From an uncultured Caulobacterales bacterium (GTDB lineage: Bacteria > Pseudomonadota > Alphaproteobacteria > Caulobacterales > Caulobacteraceae), in assembly GCA_903862425.1 (NCBI GenBank), contig CAIOYC010000025.1, positions 34,011 through 98,010 on the forward strand: 64,000 nt of DNA, read 5' to 3'. The notes below the pieces were generated by a model. The model worked only from the letters and a program-made list of their open reading frames with translations. It did not search any database and was not told the DNA's origin. This document shows, piece by piece, positions 1 to 8,510 of the stretch (its first letter is position 1; every line of letters starts with the position of its first letter). Both the position numbers and the translations under genes were made by a program.

Positions 1-102
1 GGCGATGCGAGCGAATACCTGTTCTACGCCGCCGCCCTGGTGCTGCTGGCCGCCGTGCCGGGCATGGTGTTCGTCGCCGCCGGCCGGCGCGTTGCGGCCT
101 GA
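1..102 (+). CDS. C-terminal end of a membrane protein (partial)
   Basis: The window opens inside a reading frame that runs to a TGA at 100-102. The 33 visible residues are a hydrophobic stretch rich in Ala, Val and Leu that ends in an Arg-containing tail (GRRVAA), which looks like the last transmembrane helix of an integral membrane protein. The next gene starts 8 bases downstream, so the two are probably co-transcribed. Too little is visible to name a family. Confidence 0.6.
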   Translation, partial: GDASEYLFYAAALVLLAAVPGMVFVAAGRRVAA

Positions 103-109
103 GCCCGCC

Positions 110-415
110 ATGGACGGGTTCGACATCGACGCCATCGACGAGGTGATCCACGGCCGGGTGCGGCTCGGCATCATGGCCTACCTGTCCACCGCCGAGGCCG
201 CCGACTTCAACGAGCTGAAGCGGCGACTGCAGACCACGGACGGAAACCTGTCGGTTCATGTGCGCAAGCTGGAGGAGGCGGGCTATGTGGGCGTGGACAA
301 GAGCTTCGTCGGCCGCAAACCCCTCACCCGCGTGCGCCTGACGCCTGAAGGCCGCGCCGCCTTCGTCGGCTATCTCGACGCGATGACCCGGCTGGTGAAC
401 GCGGCGGGGCGCTGA
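110..415 (+). CDS. Winged-helix transcriptional regulator (HTH_34-like)
   Basis: Predicted 101-residue DNA-binding protein. Residues about 10-80 read as a compact winged helix of the ArsR/MarR-like type: a first helix (VIHGRVRLGIMAYLS), a recognition region (NELKRRLQTTDGNLSVHVRKLEEAG) and a wing (GRKPLTRVRLTPEGR). This pattern fits the small winged-helix family often paired with a membrane protein gene, which is what lies immediately upstream. The ATG at 110 is chosen because the longer frame from base 5 overlaps the upstream coding end and gives Pro/Cys-rich sequence with no family character. No sensor domain is visible, and the target is unknown. Confidence 0.85.
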   Translation: MDGFDIDAIDEVIHGRVRLGIMAYLSTAEAADFNELKRRLQTTDGNLSVHVRKLEEAGYVGVDKSFVGRKPLTRVRLTPEGRAAFVGYLDAMTRLVNAAGR

Positions 416-419
416 GGGC

Positions 420-1082
420 CTAGCCCTTCCGCCCCCGCACCACCCACCACGCCACGGCGATGCCAAAGATGCCGAGCAGCCACATCCACCACAGGCTGTC
501 GGTCCACTTCTTCGGTGTTTCCAGCGACAGGCCGCCGCAATCGGGGAACAGGGCCTCGCGGCCGCCCGGCGCGGTGCAATAGAGCTGCAGCGCCGCGCGC
601 CAATGGGGCCCTTTGAAGTATTGCACCTCCACCGCGTGGCGACCCATCGCAAGCGCCGCCGCGCCCGAAGCGCCGACCGGCGGATGCACGCCATCGTCAT
701 CCACCACCGTCTTGCCGTCGATGATCAGGCGCGAGCCATCCTGGCTGACAAGGCGAAACCCATAGGTCCCCGGCGCCGCCACCATCAGGGCGGCGGTATA
801 ATCCATGGCGAACCACTCGTTGCGGTCGGTCAGGCCGACGAAGCCGTCCGCCGAACTCTGCGGGACCACATTGAGGTTCGGTGCGAACACGGTGGCCTTG
901 CGATGCATGCGGGTGAAGTCCGGCAGACGGCTCGTCCCCTTCTCCACCGTGTAGTAATCGCCGCGCAGGGTGTGCTCGATCGGCCCGTGCAGACCGAAGG
1001 GACGCTGGTAGGGCTTGGGTCCGCAAGCGGCCAAAGTCGCCGACACCAGCACGAAAGCGGCGATCCGGGCGCCTCCGCGCAT
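420..1082 (-). CDS. PA14-domain lipoprotein with C-terminal membrane anchor
   Basis: 220-residue envelope protein. It starts with a lipoprotein signal ending in a lipobox (SATLAAC, Cys20). The body carries a PA14-like beta-barrel signature around residues 80-155 (RLIIDGKTVVDDDG, then GRHAVEVQYF), a carbohydrate- or ligand-binding fold. The last 30 residues contain a Trp-rich transmembrane helix and a basic tail, so the protein may be tethered at both ends. The ATG at 1082 is preferred over an upstream TTG because a purine-rich ribosome binding site (GGAAGAGG) precedes it and the signal peptide then has normal length. It faces away from the aldehyde dehydrogenase gene. The ligand is unknown. 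Confidence 0.75.
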   Translation of the reverse strand: MRGGARIAAFVLVSATLAACGPKPYQRPFGLHGPIEHTLRGDYYTVEKGTSRLPDFTRMHRKATVFAPNLNVVPQSSADGFVGLTDRNEWFAMDYTAALMVAAPGTYGFRLVSQDGSRLIIDGKTVVDDDGVHPPVGASGAAALAMGRHAVEVQYFKGPHWRAALQLYCTAPGGREALFPDCGGLSLETPKKWTDSLWWMWLLGIFGIAVAWWVVRGRKG

Positions 1083-1158
1083 GCTTGCCTCTTCCTTCCT
1101 TATCAATGGTCACTAATATGGGGCGAAGGCCCGAAGGCCAAGCTCAGGGAGAGCGTCC

Positions 1159-2598
1159 ATGCGCGACTACATGAAATTCTACATCGACGGCGCCTGGGTG
1201 GATCCCATCGCACCGAAATCGCTCGATGTGATCAACCCGGCCAACGAGGAGGTCTGCGGTCATATCTCCATCGGCGCCGCCGCCGATGTGGACGTGGCCG
1301 CCAAGGCCGCCCGCAAGGCCTTCGCCACCTGGTCGACCACCACGCGCGAGGAACGCCTCGACGTGATGCAGCGCATCGTCGAGGAATATCAGAAGCGTTA
1401 TGGCGACATGGCCGACGCCATTACCGAGGAGATGGGCGCCCCCGCCTCGCTGGCCCAGCGCGCGCAGGCCGCCATGGGCGTCGCGCACTTCCAGACCGCC
1501 ATCGCCATCCTGAAGGACTACAAGTTCGAGGAAGACCGCGGTCCGACCCGGATCGTCAAGGAGCCCATCGGCGTCTGCGGCATGATCACGCCGTGGAACT
1601 GGCCGGTGAACCAGATTGCTTGCAAGGTGGCCCCGGCGCTGGCCACGGGTTGCACCATCATCCTGAAGCCGTCCGAAGTGGCGCCCTTCTCGGGCTACAT
1701 CTTCGCCGAGATCCTGCATGCGGCAGGCGTGCCGGCCGGCGTGTTCAACCTGATCAACGGCGACGGCCCGGGCGTAGGCGCCGCCATTTCCTCGCACCCC
1801 GAGGTGGACATGGTGTCCTTCACCGGCTCGACCCGCGCCGGGATCGAGGTGGCCAAGGCCGCCGCCCCGACCGTCAAGCGCGTGGCGCAGGAACTGGGCG
1901 GCAAGTCGCCGAACATCATCCTCGACGACGCCGACTTCAAATCCGCCGTCGGCGGCGGCATCAAGCACGTGATGACCAACTCCGGTCAGTCCTGCAACGC
2001 CCCGACCCGCATGCTGGTCCCCGGCAAGCGCATGGACGAGGTCATCCAGATCGCCAAGGCCACCGCCGAATCCATCACCGTCGGCGATCCCAAGGGCAAC
2101 GCCCAGATGGGCCCGGTGGTCTCCGAAGTGCAGTGGAACAAGATCCAGGGCCTGATCCAGAAGGGCATCGACGAGGGCGCCACCCTGGTCACCGGCGGCG
2201 TCGGCCGTCCTGAAGGTCTGGACAAGGGCTATTTCGTCAAGCCTACCGTGTTCGCCAACGTCACCAACGAAATGACGATCGCCAAGGAGGAAATCTTCGG
2301 CCCGGTGGTCTCCATCCTCGGCTATGACACGGTGGATGAGGCGATCGAGGTCGGCAACGACACCGAATACGGCCTCGCCGCCTATGTCTCCGGCACGGAT
2401 CAGGCGGCGGTTCGCGCGGTGGCGTCGAAGCTGCGCGCCGGTCAGGTCTCCATCAACGGCGGCGGCGGGGACCTGATGGCCCCCTTCGGCGGCTACAAGA
2501 TGAGCGGCAACGGACGCGAATGGGGCGACTTCGGCTTCACCGAGTTCCTCGAGGTGAAGGCCGTGCTCGGCTACACCCCGAAGGTCGCCGCCGAATAA
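1159..2598 (+). CDS. NAD(P)-dependent aldehyde dehydrogenase
   Basis: Cytoplasmic aldehyde dehydrogenase superfamily member, 479 residues, the usual length. It oxidises an aldehyde to the acid. Visible signatures are the cofactor-binding segment ITPWNWPVNQ, the Rossmann motif FTGSTRAG, the general base Glu245 in VAQELGGKSPN and the catalytic Cys279 in NSGQSCNAP, followed by the EEIFGPVV motif. A GGGAGAG ribosome binding site precedes the ATG; a second in-frame ATG four codons later is an alternative. A feruloyl-CoA synthase-like gene and an esterase follow in the same direction, so an aromatic aldehyde such as vanillin is a plausible substrate. That is inference from context, since the family alone does not fix the substrate. 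Confidence 0.9.
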   Translation: MRDYMKFYIDGAWVDPIAPKSLDVINPANEEVCGHISIGAAADVDVAAKAARKAFATWSTTTREERLDVMQRIVEEYQKRYGDMADAITEEMGAPASLAQRAQAAMGVAHFQTAIAILKDYKFEEDRGPTRIVKEPIGVCGMITPWNWPVNQIACKVAPALATGCTIILKPSEVAPFSGYIFAEILHAAGVPAGVFNLINGDGPGVGAAISSHPEVDMVSFTGSTRAGIEVAKAAAPTVKRVAQELGGKSPNIILDDADFKSAVGGGIKHVMTNSGQSCNAPTRMLVPGKRMDEVIQIAKATAESITVGDPKGNAQMGPVVSEVQWNKIQGLIQKGIDEGATLVTGGVGRPEGLDKGYFVKPTVFANVTNEMTIAKEEIFGPVVSILGYDTVDEAIEVGNDTEYGLAAYVSGTDQAAVRAVASKLRAGQVSINGGGGDLMAPFGGYKMSGNGREWGDFGFTEFLEVKAVLGYTPKVAAE

Positions 2599-2602
2599 GA
2601 CG

Positions 2603-2697
2603 CCGCTCATTCCCGCGGAGGCGGGGACCCAGGTTTGACCGGATAGAGCGCCGGTCCGAACGAACGGCTTGGGTCTCCGCTTTCGCGGGATGAGCGG
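2603..2697. repeat. REPIN-like inverted pair of palindromic repeats
   Basis: The gap between the aldehyde dehydrogenase and the ligase holds two copies of a palindromic repeat in inverted orientation. The left arm (2603-2633) contains CCCGCGGAGGCGGGGACCC. The right arm (2668-2697) is its reverse complement with a few changes. Single copies occur at 63700-63729 and, more degenerate, at 12877-12905 and 38611-38640. An inverted pair around about 34 bases is the organisation of a REPIN. A transcript would fold into a long hairpin between the two genes. Confidence 0.7.
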
Positions 2698-2764
2698 ACT
2701 ATTTGCGCGAGATCGCCCGATAGAGGCGACCGCGCCCGAAGGAAACGTGAACCGGGAGGTCTCA

Positions 2765-4633
2765 ATGACCCCAGCCGACGGCGCAATCACAGATGTGGTG
2801 AAAGCCACCCTGCCGCCCTTCAAGCCCCTGCCCATGCGCGGGCCGGCGGTGGAGGTGGAGCGGCGCGCCGACGGATCGGTGGTGATCCGCTCGCAGCATC
2901 CGCCCGGCGAAGGTCCGCGCTCCATCGCTCATCTGCTGCGCGACAAGGCTCACCTGCACCCCGATCGCCCCTATCTGCGCCAGCGCGAGCCGGGCCACGG
3001 GCCCTGGCGCTCCGTCACCTATGGCGAGGCCCTGCGCGCCGCCGAGGGCATCGCCCAGTGGCTGCTGGACCACGGCCTGACCGCGCGCGACAGCGTCATG
3101 GTGCTGTCGGCCAACTCCATCGAGCACGCCCTGGTCATGCTCGGCTGCTACACGGCCGGCGTGCCGGTGGCGCCGATCAGCCCGGCCTACAGCCTCGTCT
3201 CCACCGACCACGCCAAGCTCAAGCACGCCTTCGCCACGGTGAAGCCCAAGGTGGTGTTCGCCCAGGACAGCGCGATGTTCGCCCGCGCCTTCGACACCCT
3301 GCGCCCCCGCGACCCCGACCTCGTCTTCGTCACCGTGGACGGCGGCGCGGGCGCGACACCGCTCTCCGATCTCACGGACACTCGTCCCGGCGCATCAGTA
3401 GAGGCGGCGCGCGAGGGAGTGGGCCACGGCACGGTGGCCAAGTACCTGTTCACTTCGGGCTCGACGGGCATGCCCAAGGGCGTGCCCCAGACCCACGGCA
3501 TGATGGCGGGCGTGATCGCCGGGCAGGAGGGCCTGCGCCATCCCGACGAGGTCGCCGAGCCTGACCTGATCCCCCAGTCGCTGGAATGGATGCCGTGGAG
3601 CCATATCTCCGCCGGCAATATCGGCTTCAACGGCGCCCTGTGGTCCGGCGGCACGGTGCACCTGGACGAGGGCAAGCCCGTCCCCGGCCTGTTCGAGACC
3701 ACGATCCGGAACCTCTACGAGGTCTCGCCCATCGTGTTCGGTTCGGCGCCCATCGCCTTCGGTATGCTGGCGGAGGCCATGGAGCGCGATCCGGCCCTGC
3801 GCACCTCCTTCTTCAAGAATCTGCGTTACATGGCCTATGGCGGCGCCACCCTGTCCAACGACGTCTATGAGCGCATCCAGGCTCTCGCCATCGCGGAAAC
3901 GGGCCATCGCATCCCGCTCACCACCATGTACGGCGCGACGGAGACGCAGGGCATCACCGTCACCCACTGGATCACCGAGCGGGTGGGGCTGGTGGGCCTG
4001 CCCCTGCCCGGCATCACCCTGAAGCTCGTGCCCAACGGGACCAAGTTCGAGGTGCGGGTAAAGGGGCCGACCGTCACCTCCGGCTATGTGGGCGACCCGG
4101 ACAAGACCGCCGCCGCCTTCGACGAGGAGGGCTTCTACAAGCTCGGCGACGCGGCCCGCTTCGTGGACGAGGAAGACCCCGCCCAGGGCCTGGTGTTCGA
4201 CGGCCGGGTGACCGAGGACTTCAAGCTCGACAGCGGCACCTGGGTTTCGGTCGGCACCTTGCGGCCGGACATCGTCGCCGCCTGTGCGCCCTATGTGTTC
4301 GACGTGGTGATCGCCGGGCAGGACAAACCCTGCATCGGCGCCCTGATCTGGCCGTCACCGGCGGCGGTGCAGTCGCTGGCGGCCCAGGGCGGCGACCCGC
4401 TGCAGACGCTGGCGGGCGTGCTGAAAGACAAGCTGGCGACGTTCAACGCCGGAGCGGGCGGCTCCTCCCGCCGCGTTGGCCGCTTCATCATCATGACCGA
4501 GCCCCCGTCCATCGACGCGGGTGAGATCACCGACAAGGGTTACGTCAACCAGCGCGCCACTCTGGAACGCCGCCACCTTCTGGTCGACAGCCTCTATTCC
4601 AACCCGCCGGGCGACGGCGTGATCAAACTCTAA
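2765..4633 (+). CDS. Feruloyl-CoA synthase-like acyl-CoA ligase (AMP-forming)
   Basis: 622-residue adenylate-forming enzyme. It activates a carboxylic acid to an acyl-AMP and then a CoA thioester. The ATP/phosphate loop reads YLFTSGSTGMPKG at about 227-239, the adenine-binding motif is YGATETQG, and the later GFYKLGDAARFVD motif is present. The opening (VEVERRADGSVVIRSQHP) and the overall length are typical of feruloyl-CoA synthases, which are longer than most acyl-CoA ligases. The ATG at 2765 follows a GGGAGG ribosome binding site; an upstream frame to 2669 runs through the REPIN and is not believable. With the neighbouring aldehyde dehydrogenase and esterase it suggests breakdown of hydroxycinnamates: esterase releases the acid, the ligase makes the thioester, the dehydrogenase oxidises the aldehyde. 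No enoyl-CoA hydratase/aldolase gene lies in the window. Confidence 0.8.
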   Translation: MTPADGAITDVVKATLPPFKPLPMRGPAVEVERRADGSVVIRSQHPPGEGPRSIAHLLRDKAHLHPDRPYLRQREPGHGPWRSVTYGEALRAAEGIAQWLLDHGLTARDSVMVLSANSIEHALVMLGCYTAGVPVAPISPAYSLVSTDHAKLKHAFATVKPKVVFAQDSAMFARAFDTLRPRDPDLVFVTVDGGAGATPLSDLTDTRPGASVEAAREGVGHGTVAKYLFTSGSTGMPKGVPQTHGMMAGVIAGQEGLRHPDEVAEPDLIPQSLEWMPWSHISAGNIGFNGALWSGGTVHLDEGKPVPGLFETTIRNLYEVSPIVFGSAPIAFGMLAEAMERDPALRTSFFKNLRYMAYGGATLSNDVYERIQALAIAETGHRIPLTTMYGATETQGITVTHWITERVGLVGLPLPGITLKLVPNGTKFEVRVKGPTVTSGYVGDPDKTAAAFDEEGFYKLGDAARFVDEEDPAQGLVFDGRVTEDFKLDSGTWVSVGTLRPDIVAACAPYVFDVVIAGQDKPCIGALIWPSPAAVQSLAAQGGDPLQTLAGVLKDKLATFNAGAGGSSRRVGRFIIMTEPPSIDAGEITDKGYVNQRATLERRHLLVDSLYSNPPGDGVIKL

Positions 4634-4647
4634 CTTCAGGACATTCC

Positions 4648-5577
4648 ATGCCCATCGACCCCGGCATCCAGGCCATGCTCGACGCCACCAAGCCGCCGGA
4701 GGGCCTGCCGCCGCTGGACCAGATCCCTGCGCCGATGATCCGCGCGGGCTACAAGATGCAGCGCACGCAGAGCGACCTTTCCGCGCCGAAGGACGTGGAG
4801 ACCCGCGATCTGCAGGTTGGCGGCGCCACGGGCGAAATCCCCGCCCGGCTCTACACCCCGCCGGGCACGGCGGCGACCACGCCGGGGCTGGTCTATTTCC
4901 ACGGCGGCGGCTTCGTCATCGGCGACCTCGACACCCATGACGGCCTCTGCCGCCGCCTCGCCGCGCGCGCCGGGGTGCGGGTGCTGTCGGTGGACTATCG
5001 CCTGGCCCCCGAGCATCCTTTTCCCGCCAGCCACGACGATGCGCTGGCGGCCACGAAATGGGCCTTCGACCACGCGGGCGAGATCGGCTTCGACAAGAAC
5101 AGGATCGCCATCGGCGGCGATAGCGCGGGCGGCAACCTGTCGGCCGTCATTTCGCACGAGCTGAACGGCACGGCCTATAGGCTGGCCTTCCAGCTGCTGC
5201 TCTATCCGGCCCTGTCGATGGAGGGGAAGACGAAGTCGCGCGAGGAACTGGACGGGCCGGTGCTGACCAAGGAGTCCATGGCCTGGTTCGAAAAGGCCCT
5301 GGCCGCCCACACCCACCAGGACGGCGCCCGCATGGCCTATGGCGATCACTGGACCCTGGTCGGCCTGCCCCCGGCCCTGGTGGTCACCGCCGGCTTCGAC
5401 CCCCTGAAGGACGAGGGCATGGACTATGCCCGCGCGCTGGAGGCGGCCGGGGTCAAGGCCCAGCACATCGACTTCCCCACCCTGGTGCACGACTTCTACC
5501 TGCTCGCCGACCACTCCCCCGCCGTGGTGGAAGCCATCAACCAGACCGCGGAGGTGCTGAAGGCCGGGCTGGCCTAG
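4648..5577 (+). CDS. Alpha/beta hydrolase of the hormone-sensitive-lipase family
   Basis: 309-residue cytoplasmic esterase. The oxyanion motif HGGG is at residues 85-88. The nucleophile elbow GDSAGG has Ser159, the acid is Asp251 (GFDPLKDEG) and the base is His281 (LVHDFY), so the whole catalytic triad is present. The cap region (residues 1-50) is short and helical, as in HSL-type carboxylesterases. There is no signal peptide. It begins 14 bases after the ligase stop and is almost certainly in the same operon. It probably hydrolyses a short-chain or aryl ester, possibly a hydroxycinnamate ester given its neighbours. Confidence 0.85.
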   Translation: MPIDPGIQAMLDATKPPEGLPPLDQIPAPMIRAGYKMQRTQSDLSAPKDVETRDLQVGGATGEIPARLYTPPGTAATTPGLVYFHGGGFVIGDLDTHDGLCRRLAARAGVRVLSVDYRLAPEHPFPASHDDALAATKWAFDHAGEIGFDKNRIAIGGDSAGGNLSAVISHELNGTAYRLAFQLLLYPALSMEGKTKSREELDGPVLTKESMAWFEKALAAHTHQDGARMAYGDHWTLVGLPPALVVTAGFDPLKDEGMDYARALEAAGVKAQHIDFPTLVHDFYLLADHSPAVVEAINQTAEVLKAGLA

Positions 5578-5642
5578 ACCTGCGCACGGCGCCTAACCCG
5601 AAAGGTCCGCATTCGGCCGCCGCCGGTGCGTCTACTCACGAC

Positions 5643-5803
5643 CGATTGTGTTGAAAAAGTCCGCGAGCCGTTCATCAAGCACAAAATAGAACAATTATAT
5701 TGCGCATGCAGTTAGGGGCTTAGGATTTAATTGCCCATAAATGCCCATACGAGACCAATGCAACCCCACCCTGGGGTCGCCAGGGACTTTTTCAACAGTA
5801 TCG
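5643..5803. mobile_element. MITE-like element with 20-bp terminal inverted repeats
   Basis: A 161-bp stretch is bounded by inverted termini: 5643-5662 (core TGTTGAAAAAGTCC) and 5784-5803 (core GGACTTTTTCAACA). The two ends match at 18 of 20 positions, with the inner 14 identical. The interior is AT-rich against its surroundings and codes for nothing convincing. The terminal sequence resembles ends seen on DDE-transposase insertion sequences, so this is probably a non-autonomous derivative or a decayed remnant. No clear target-site duplication is visible. Confidence 0.6.
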
Positions 5804-5856
5804 ACCCATTGCTGCTGTTCCACCAATGAGCGATCTTACGGTTTAAGGAGCACGCA

Positions 5857-6084
5857 ATGCCGGAGATTGGTGGCCAGCAGTATGATGTGATCGTCGGAAG
5901 TGATGTTGCTACGCGGGATGGAATGTATCTCGAATTGTACGAGGCGACGGAGCAAATTCTCGAGATATTCTATTCAGACGTCGATGGCTCGATGACGCTC
6001 ACCGCCTACCGACAGGACCTTCCCTTAGGGGTGGTAGAGTGGGCTATCGCTGAGGGCAAGGCCCGCCTTATACCGACGAACTGA
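5857..6084 (+). CDS. Small hypothetical acidic protein
   Basis: 75-residue acidic protein with no recognised family. It reads as a compact alpha/beta protein: a strand region (QYDVIVGSDV), an acidic central part (YLELYEATEQILEIFYSD) and a C-terminal helix (GVVEWAIAEGKARLI). A good ribosome binding site (AAGGAG, spacing about 8) precedes the ATG. Codon use is visibly more AT-rich than in neighbouring genes. Together with the adjacent MITE-like element, this hints at acquisition by transfer. No partner gene is close: the next gene, apt, is on the other strand and convergent. Confidence 0.6.
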   Translation: MPEIGGQQYDVIVGSDVATRDGMYLELYEATEQILEIFYSDVDGSMTLTAYRQDLPLGVVEWAIAEGKARLIPTN

Positions 6085-6155
6085 GCGAGCGCTTCCCACC
6101 CTCAGCTGACCTCAAGCGCGTCTGCCTATGGGGACCCTGCTGCGGTTCAGGCCCT

Positions 6156-6683
6156 TTAATGTCCCGCGTATTCCACCAGCACCTGCACATCGACGCCGAG
6201 GGCGCGCAGGCGGTCGACGCCGCCGAGGTCGGGTAGGTCGACCACGAAGGCGGCGGCCACGATCTGGGCTCCGCCGCCGCGCAGCAGCTTGATCGCCGCC
6301 TCGGCCGTGCCGCCGGTGGCGATCAGGTCGTCGATCAGCAGCACCCGTTCGGGCTCGGACACCGCGTCGTGGTGCATCTCCATGGCGTCGACGCCGTATT
6401 CGAGGGCGTACTCCACCGACACGGTCTTGTGCGGCAGCTTGCCCTTCTTGCGCAGAGGCACGAAGCCGGCGGAGAGCTGGTGCGCCACCGCGCCGCCGAG
6501 AATGAAGCCGCGCGCCTCGATCCCGGCCACCTTGTCGATCTTGGCCCCGGCGAAGGGCTGCACCATGGCGTCCACTGCCTGGCGGAAGGCGCGCGCATCC
6601 CCGAGCAGGGTGGTGATGTCGCGGAACATGATGCCGGGCTTGGGATAGTCCGGGATGGTGCGGATGGTGTCTCGAAGATCCAT
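6156..6683 (-). CDS. apt: Adenine phosphoribosyltransferase
   Basis: 175-residue purine salvage enzyme that makes AMP from adenine and PRPP in the cytoplasm. The PRPP-binding motif [14 protein letters not shown] is at residues 114-127. The flexible-loop region with its basic patch ([13 protein letters not shown]) and the typical opening ([18 protein letters not shown]) are all in place. Length matches the family. It is the last gene of a minus-strand series (petA, petB, petC, hydrolase, apt), 63 bases after the hydrolase. Confidence 0.97.
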   Translation of the reverse strand: MDLRDTIRTIPDYPKPGIMFRDITTLLGDARAFRQAVDAMVQPFAGAKIDKVAGIEARGFILGGAVAHQLSAGFVPLRKKGKLPHKTVSVEYALEYGVDAMEMHHDAVSEPERVLLIDDLIATGGTAEAAIKLLRGGGAQIVAAAFVVDLPDLGGVDRLRALGVDVQVLVEYAGH

Positions 6684-6746
6684 GGCGATCCTGGCTTTGC
6701 GCGGAGGAGGGCTCTGTGACGACTTATGCGCCGCCGTGCAAGCCGG

Positions 6747-7634
6747 TCAGTGGGGCGTACCGATCAACCGGGCGATGGCCGCCACGACGGCGGTCCAGGC
6801 CTCGGTTCCGGGGGCGATCTCCTCGACGTGACCGCCGGGTGGGGTGAGGACCGTGATGTCGCTGCTATGACTGCTGCGCTTCTGCAGGTAGTCCGCATAA
6901 CGGTTGGCGATGGAGGGCGGGACCGTCGTGTCCGCCTGACCCGTAATGAGGACCACCGGCATGTCCGGCACGTCCATATGGCCAGGCGAGGTGTCCGCAT
7001 AGACATCCGGCCGCGCGGCACCCAGCTGGCCCGTCATCTTCGGCAAGCCATCGACGCCGCAACGCGTGTTCGTGTCGCGCTCCAAATCGGCGATAGCGCC
7101 CAGACCGATCACGCCCTTCGCGCCGGAAATTGTGGTGATCGCTGACCACAGGGCGAGGTGGCCGCCCGCCGAATGGCCTAGGATTACGATGCGGCTGAGA
7201 TCCGCGCCCATCCGGGTCTCGCCGTGTTGATAGGCGTAGTCGACGGCGGTGCGCACGTCGTCATACGTGCCGGGCCAGCCGCCGCCGGGCTGGTCGATGC
7301 GGCGGTATTCGATGTTCCAGACCACATAGCCGCGGTCGCGCAGATCGGCGGCCGCCCAGTCCATTATGTCGAGGCTGGCGGTAGCCGCTTCCCAGCAGCC
7401 GCCGTGGATCATGATCACCATGGGATGGAGACCGGCGGTAGCGGGCCGCCACAGATCGCCCACCTGGTTCGGATCGGTTCCGTAGGCGATGCGCTCGGCG
7501 CCCTTGGGACGAGGACGGCCGTAGAGGTCGGCCCAGGTCATCAGCGGCATGGCGTTCGCCCCTATCGGTGTGGCGGACATGAAAAGGGCGAGGGCCGCCA
7601 ACGCCGCCCTCGCCCCTGTTTTCATGGGTGTCAC
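6747..7634 (-). CDS. Exported alpha/beta hydrolase (acyl esterase / formamidase-like)
   Basis: 295-residue hydrolase with an N-terminal signal peptide (hydrophobic residues about 8-28). The oxyanion motif HGGCW is at 77-81 and the nucleophile elbow GHSAGG has Ser155. A later Asp in GQADTTVPP and a His in PPGGHVEE complete a likely triad. The HGG-x-W pattern is shared by kynurenine formamidase-like and BD-FAE esterases. The signal peptide argues for a periplasmic esterase rather than tryptophan catabolism. The start codon lies 7 bases after the petC stop, so it may be transcribed with the bc1 operon. Confidence 0.75.
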   Translation of the reverse strand: MTPMKTGARAALAALALFMSATPIGANAMPLMTWADLYGRPRPKGAERIAYGTDPNQVGDLWRPATAGLHPMVIMIHGGCWEAATASLDIMDWAAADLRDRGYVVWNIEYRRIDQPGGGWPGTYDDVRTAVDYAYQHGETRMGADLSRIVILGHSAGGHLALWSAITTISGAKGVIGLGAIADLERDTNTRCGVDGLPKMTGQLGAARPDVYADTSPGHMDVPDMPVVLITGQADTTVPPSIANRYADYLQKRSSHSSDITVLTPPGGHVEEIAPGTEAWTAVVAAIARLIGTPH

Positions 7635-7641
7635 GCGGCGC

Positions 7642-8505
7642 CTAGTGCGCGACGTTCTTCCAGATCCGGCGGTAGGAGACGTAGAGCACGCCCGACAGCA
7701 GGATGAGGTAGATCATCACGGCGAGGCCGGCTTCCTTGCGCTCGGTCTGCTTCGGCTCGGCGGTCCAGGCCAGGAAGGTGGCCACGTCCTTGGCCATCTG
7801 CTGGGTGGTGCCCGGCGTGCCGTCGTCGAAGGAGACGCGGTTGGGGGTCAGCTGGAAAGGCATGGCCAGGAAGCCGCCTTCCGGCACCTTGTCCTTGGCG
7901 CCGGCCCAGTAGGAGCCCACGTCGCCCGGCATCCAGGGGTTATAATACTTGCCCGGGGGCACGGTCAGGCCCGCGGGGGCCGGCACATAGCCGGTAAGCA
8001 GGTTGTAGATATAGACCGGGCCCTCTTCGCGGGCGCGGGCCATCACCGACAGGTCGGGCGGCGCGGCGCCGCCATTGCCGGCCGCGGCGGCGGCCTTGTT
8101 CGGATAAGGGTTGCGGAAGGCGTCGGCCGGGGTGGCCGCGCGCTGGACCACGTCACCCGTGTCCGGGTCAATGTCCGGCACCTTCTTGGACGAAGCGATG
8201 GCCTTGCAGATCGGCGCGTCGTTCGGGTTCGGGTGCTTGGGGTCGAAGAACGGACCGTTCTGCTGGCACAGGTTCCGGTAATAGACCAGGTTCATCGAGT
8301 GGCAAGCCGAGCAGACCTCGTCATAGACCTTGTAGCCGCGTTGCAGCGACCCCTGGTCGAAGCGGCCGAAGATCGGCGTCTCGAAGGAGAAGCCGCCCGG
8401 CACCGGCCGGAATTCGGCCTGGGTGGTGCGGGCCGAAGCGGCCGAGGTCAGGCCCAGAAGGGCGAGGCCGGCGGCGAGCGCGGCGATAAGCGAGTTGCGC
8501 CCCAT
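7642..8505 (-). CDS. petC: Cytochrome c1 subunit of the cytochrome bc1 complex
   Basis: 287-residue membrane-anchored c-type cytochrome. A signal peptide (1-26) is followed by the haem attachment motif CSACH at 65-69. A Met in GGFLAMPF is the likely sixth ligand, and a C-terminal transmembrane helix (VMIYLILLSGVLYVSY) anchors it. It passes electrons from the Rieske protein to soluble or membrane cytochrome c. The ATG at 8505 lies 5 bases after the petB stop; the much longer open frame on this strand runs through petB and is a shadow. Gene order on the minus strand is petA-petB-petC. Confidence 0.96.
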   Translation of the reverse strand: MGRNSLIAALAAGLALLGLTSAASARTTQAEFRPVPGGFSFETPIFGRFDQGSLQRGYKVYDEVCSACHSMNLVYYRNLCQQNGPFFDPKHPNPNDAPICKAIASSKKVPDIDPDTGDVVQRAATPADAFRNPYPNKAAAAAGNGGAAPPDLSVMARAREEGPVYIYNLLTGYVPAPAGLTVPPGKYYNPWMPGDVGSYWAGAKDKVPEGGFLAMPFQLTPNRVSFDDGTPGTTQQMAKDVATFLAWTAEPKQTERKEAGLAVMIYLILLSGVLYVSYRRIWKNVAH

Positions 8506-8510
8506 CAGGA

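Noticed and set aside
603..2213. Plus-strand frame of 536 codons across the PA14 lipoprotein and dehydrogenase genes
   Set aside because: It crosses two real genes in other frames, and its Arg-rich content matches a frame shadow.
1144..2925. Long minus-strand open frame (593 codons) opposite the aldehyde dehydrogenase
   Set aside because: It is the antisense of a clear dehydrogenase gene; its His/Gly/Asp-rich composition is the usual GC-rich shadow and it has no family motif.
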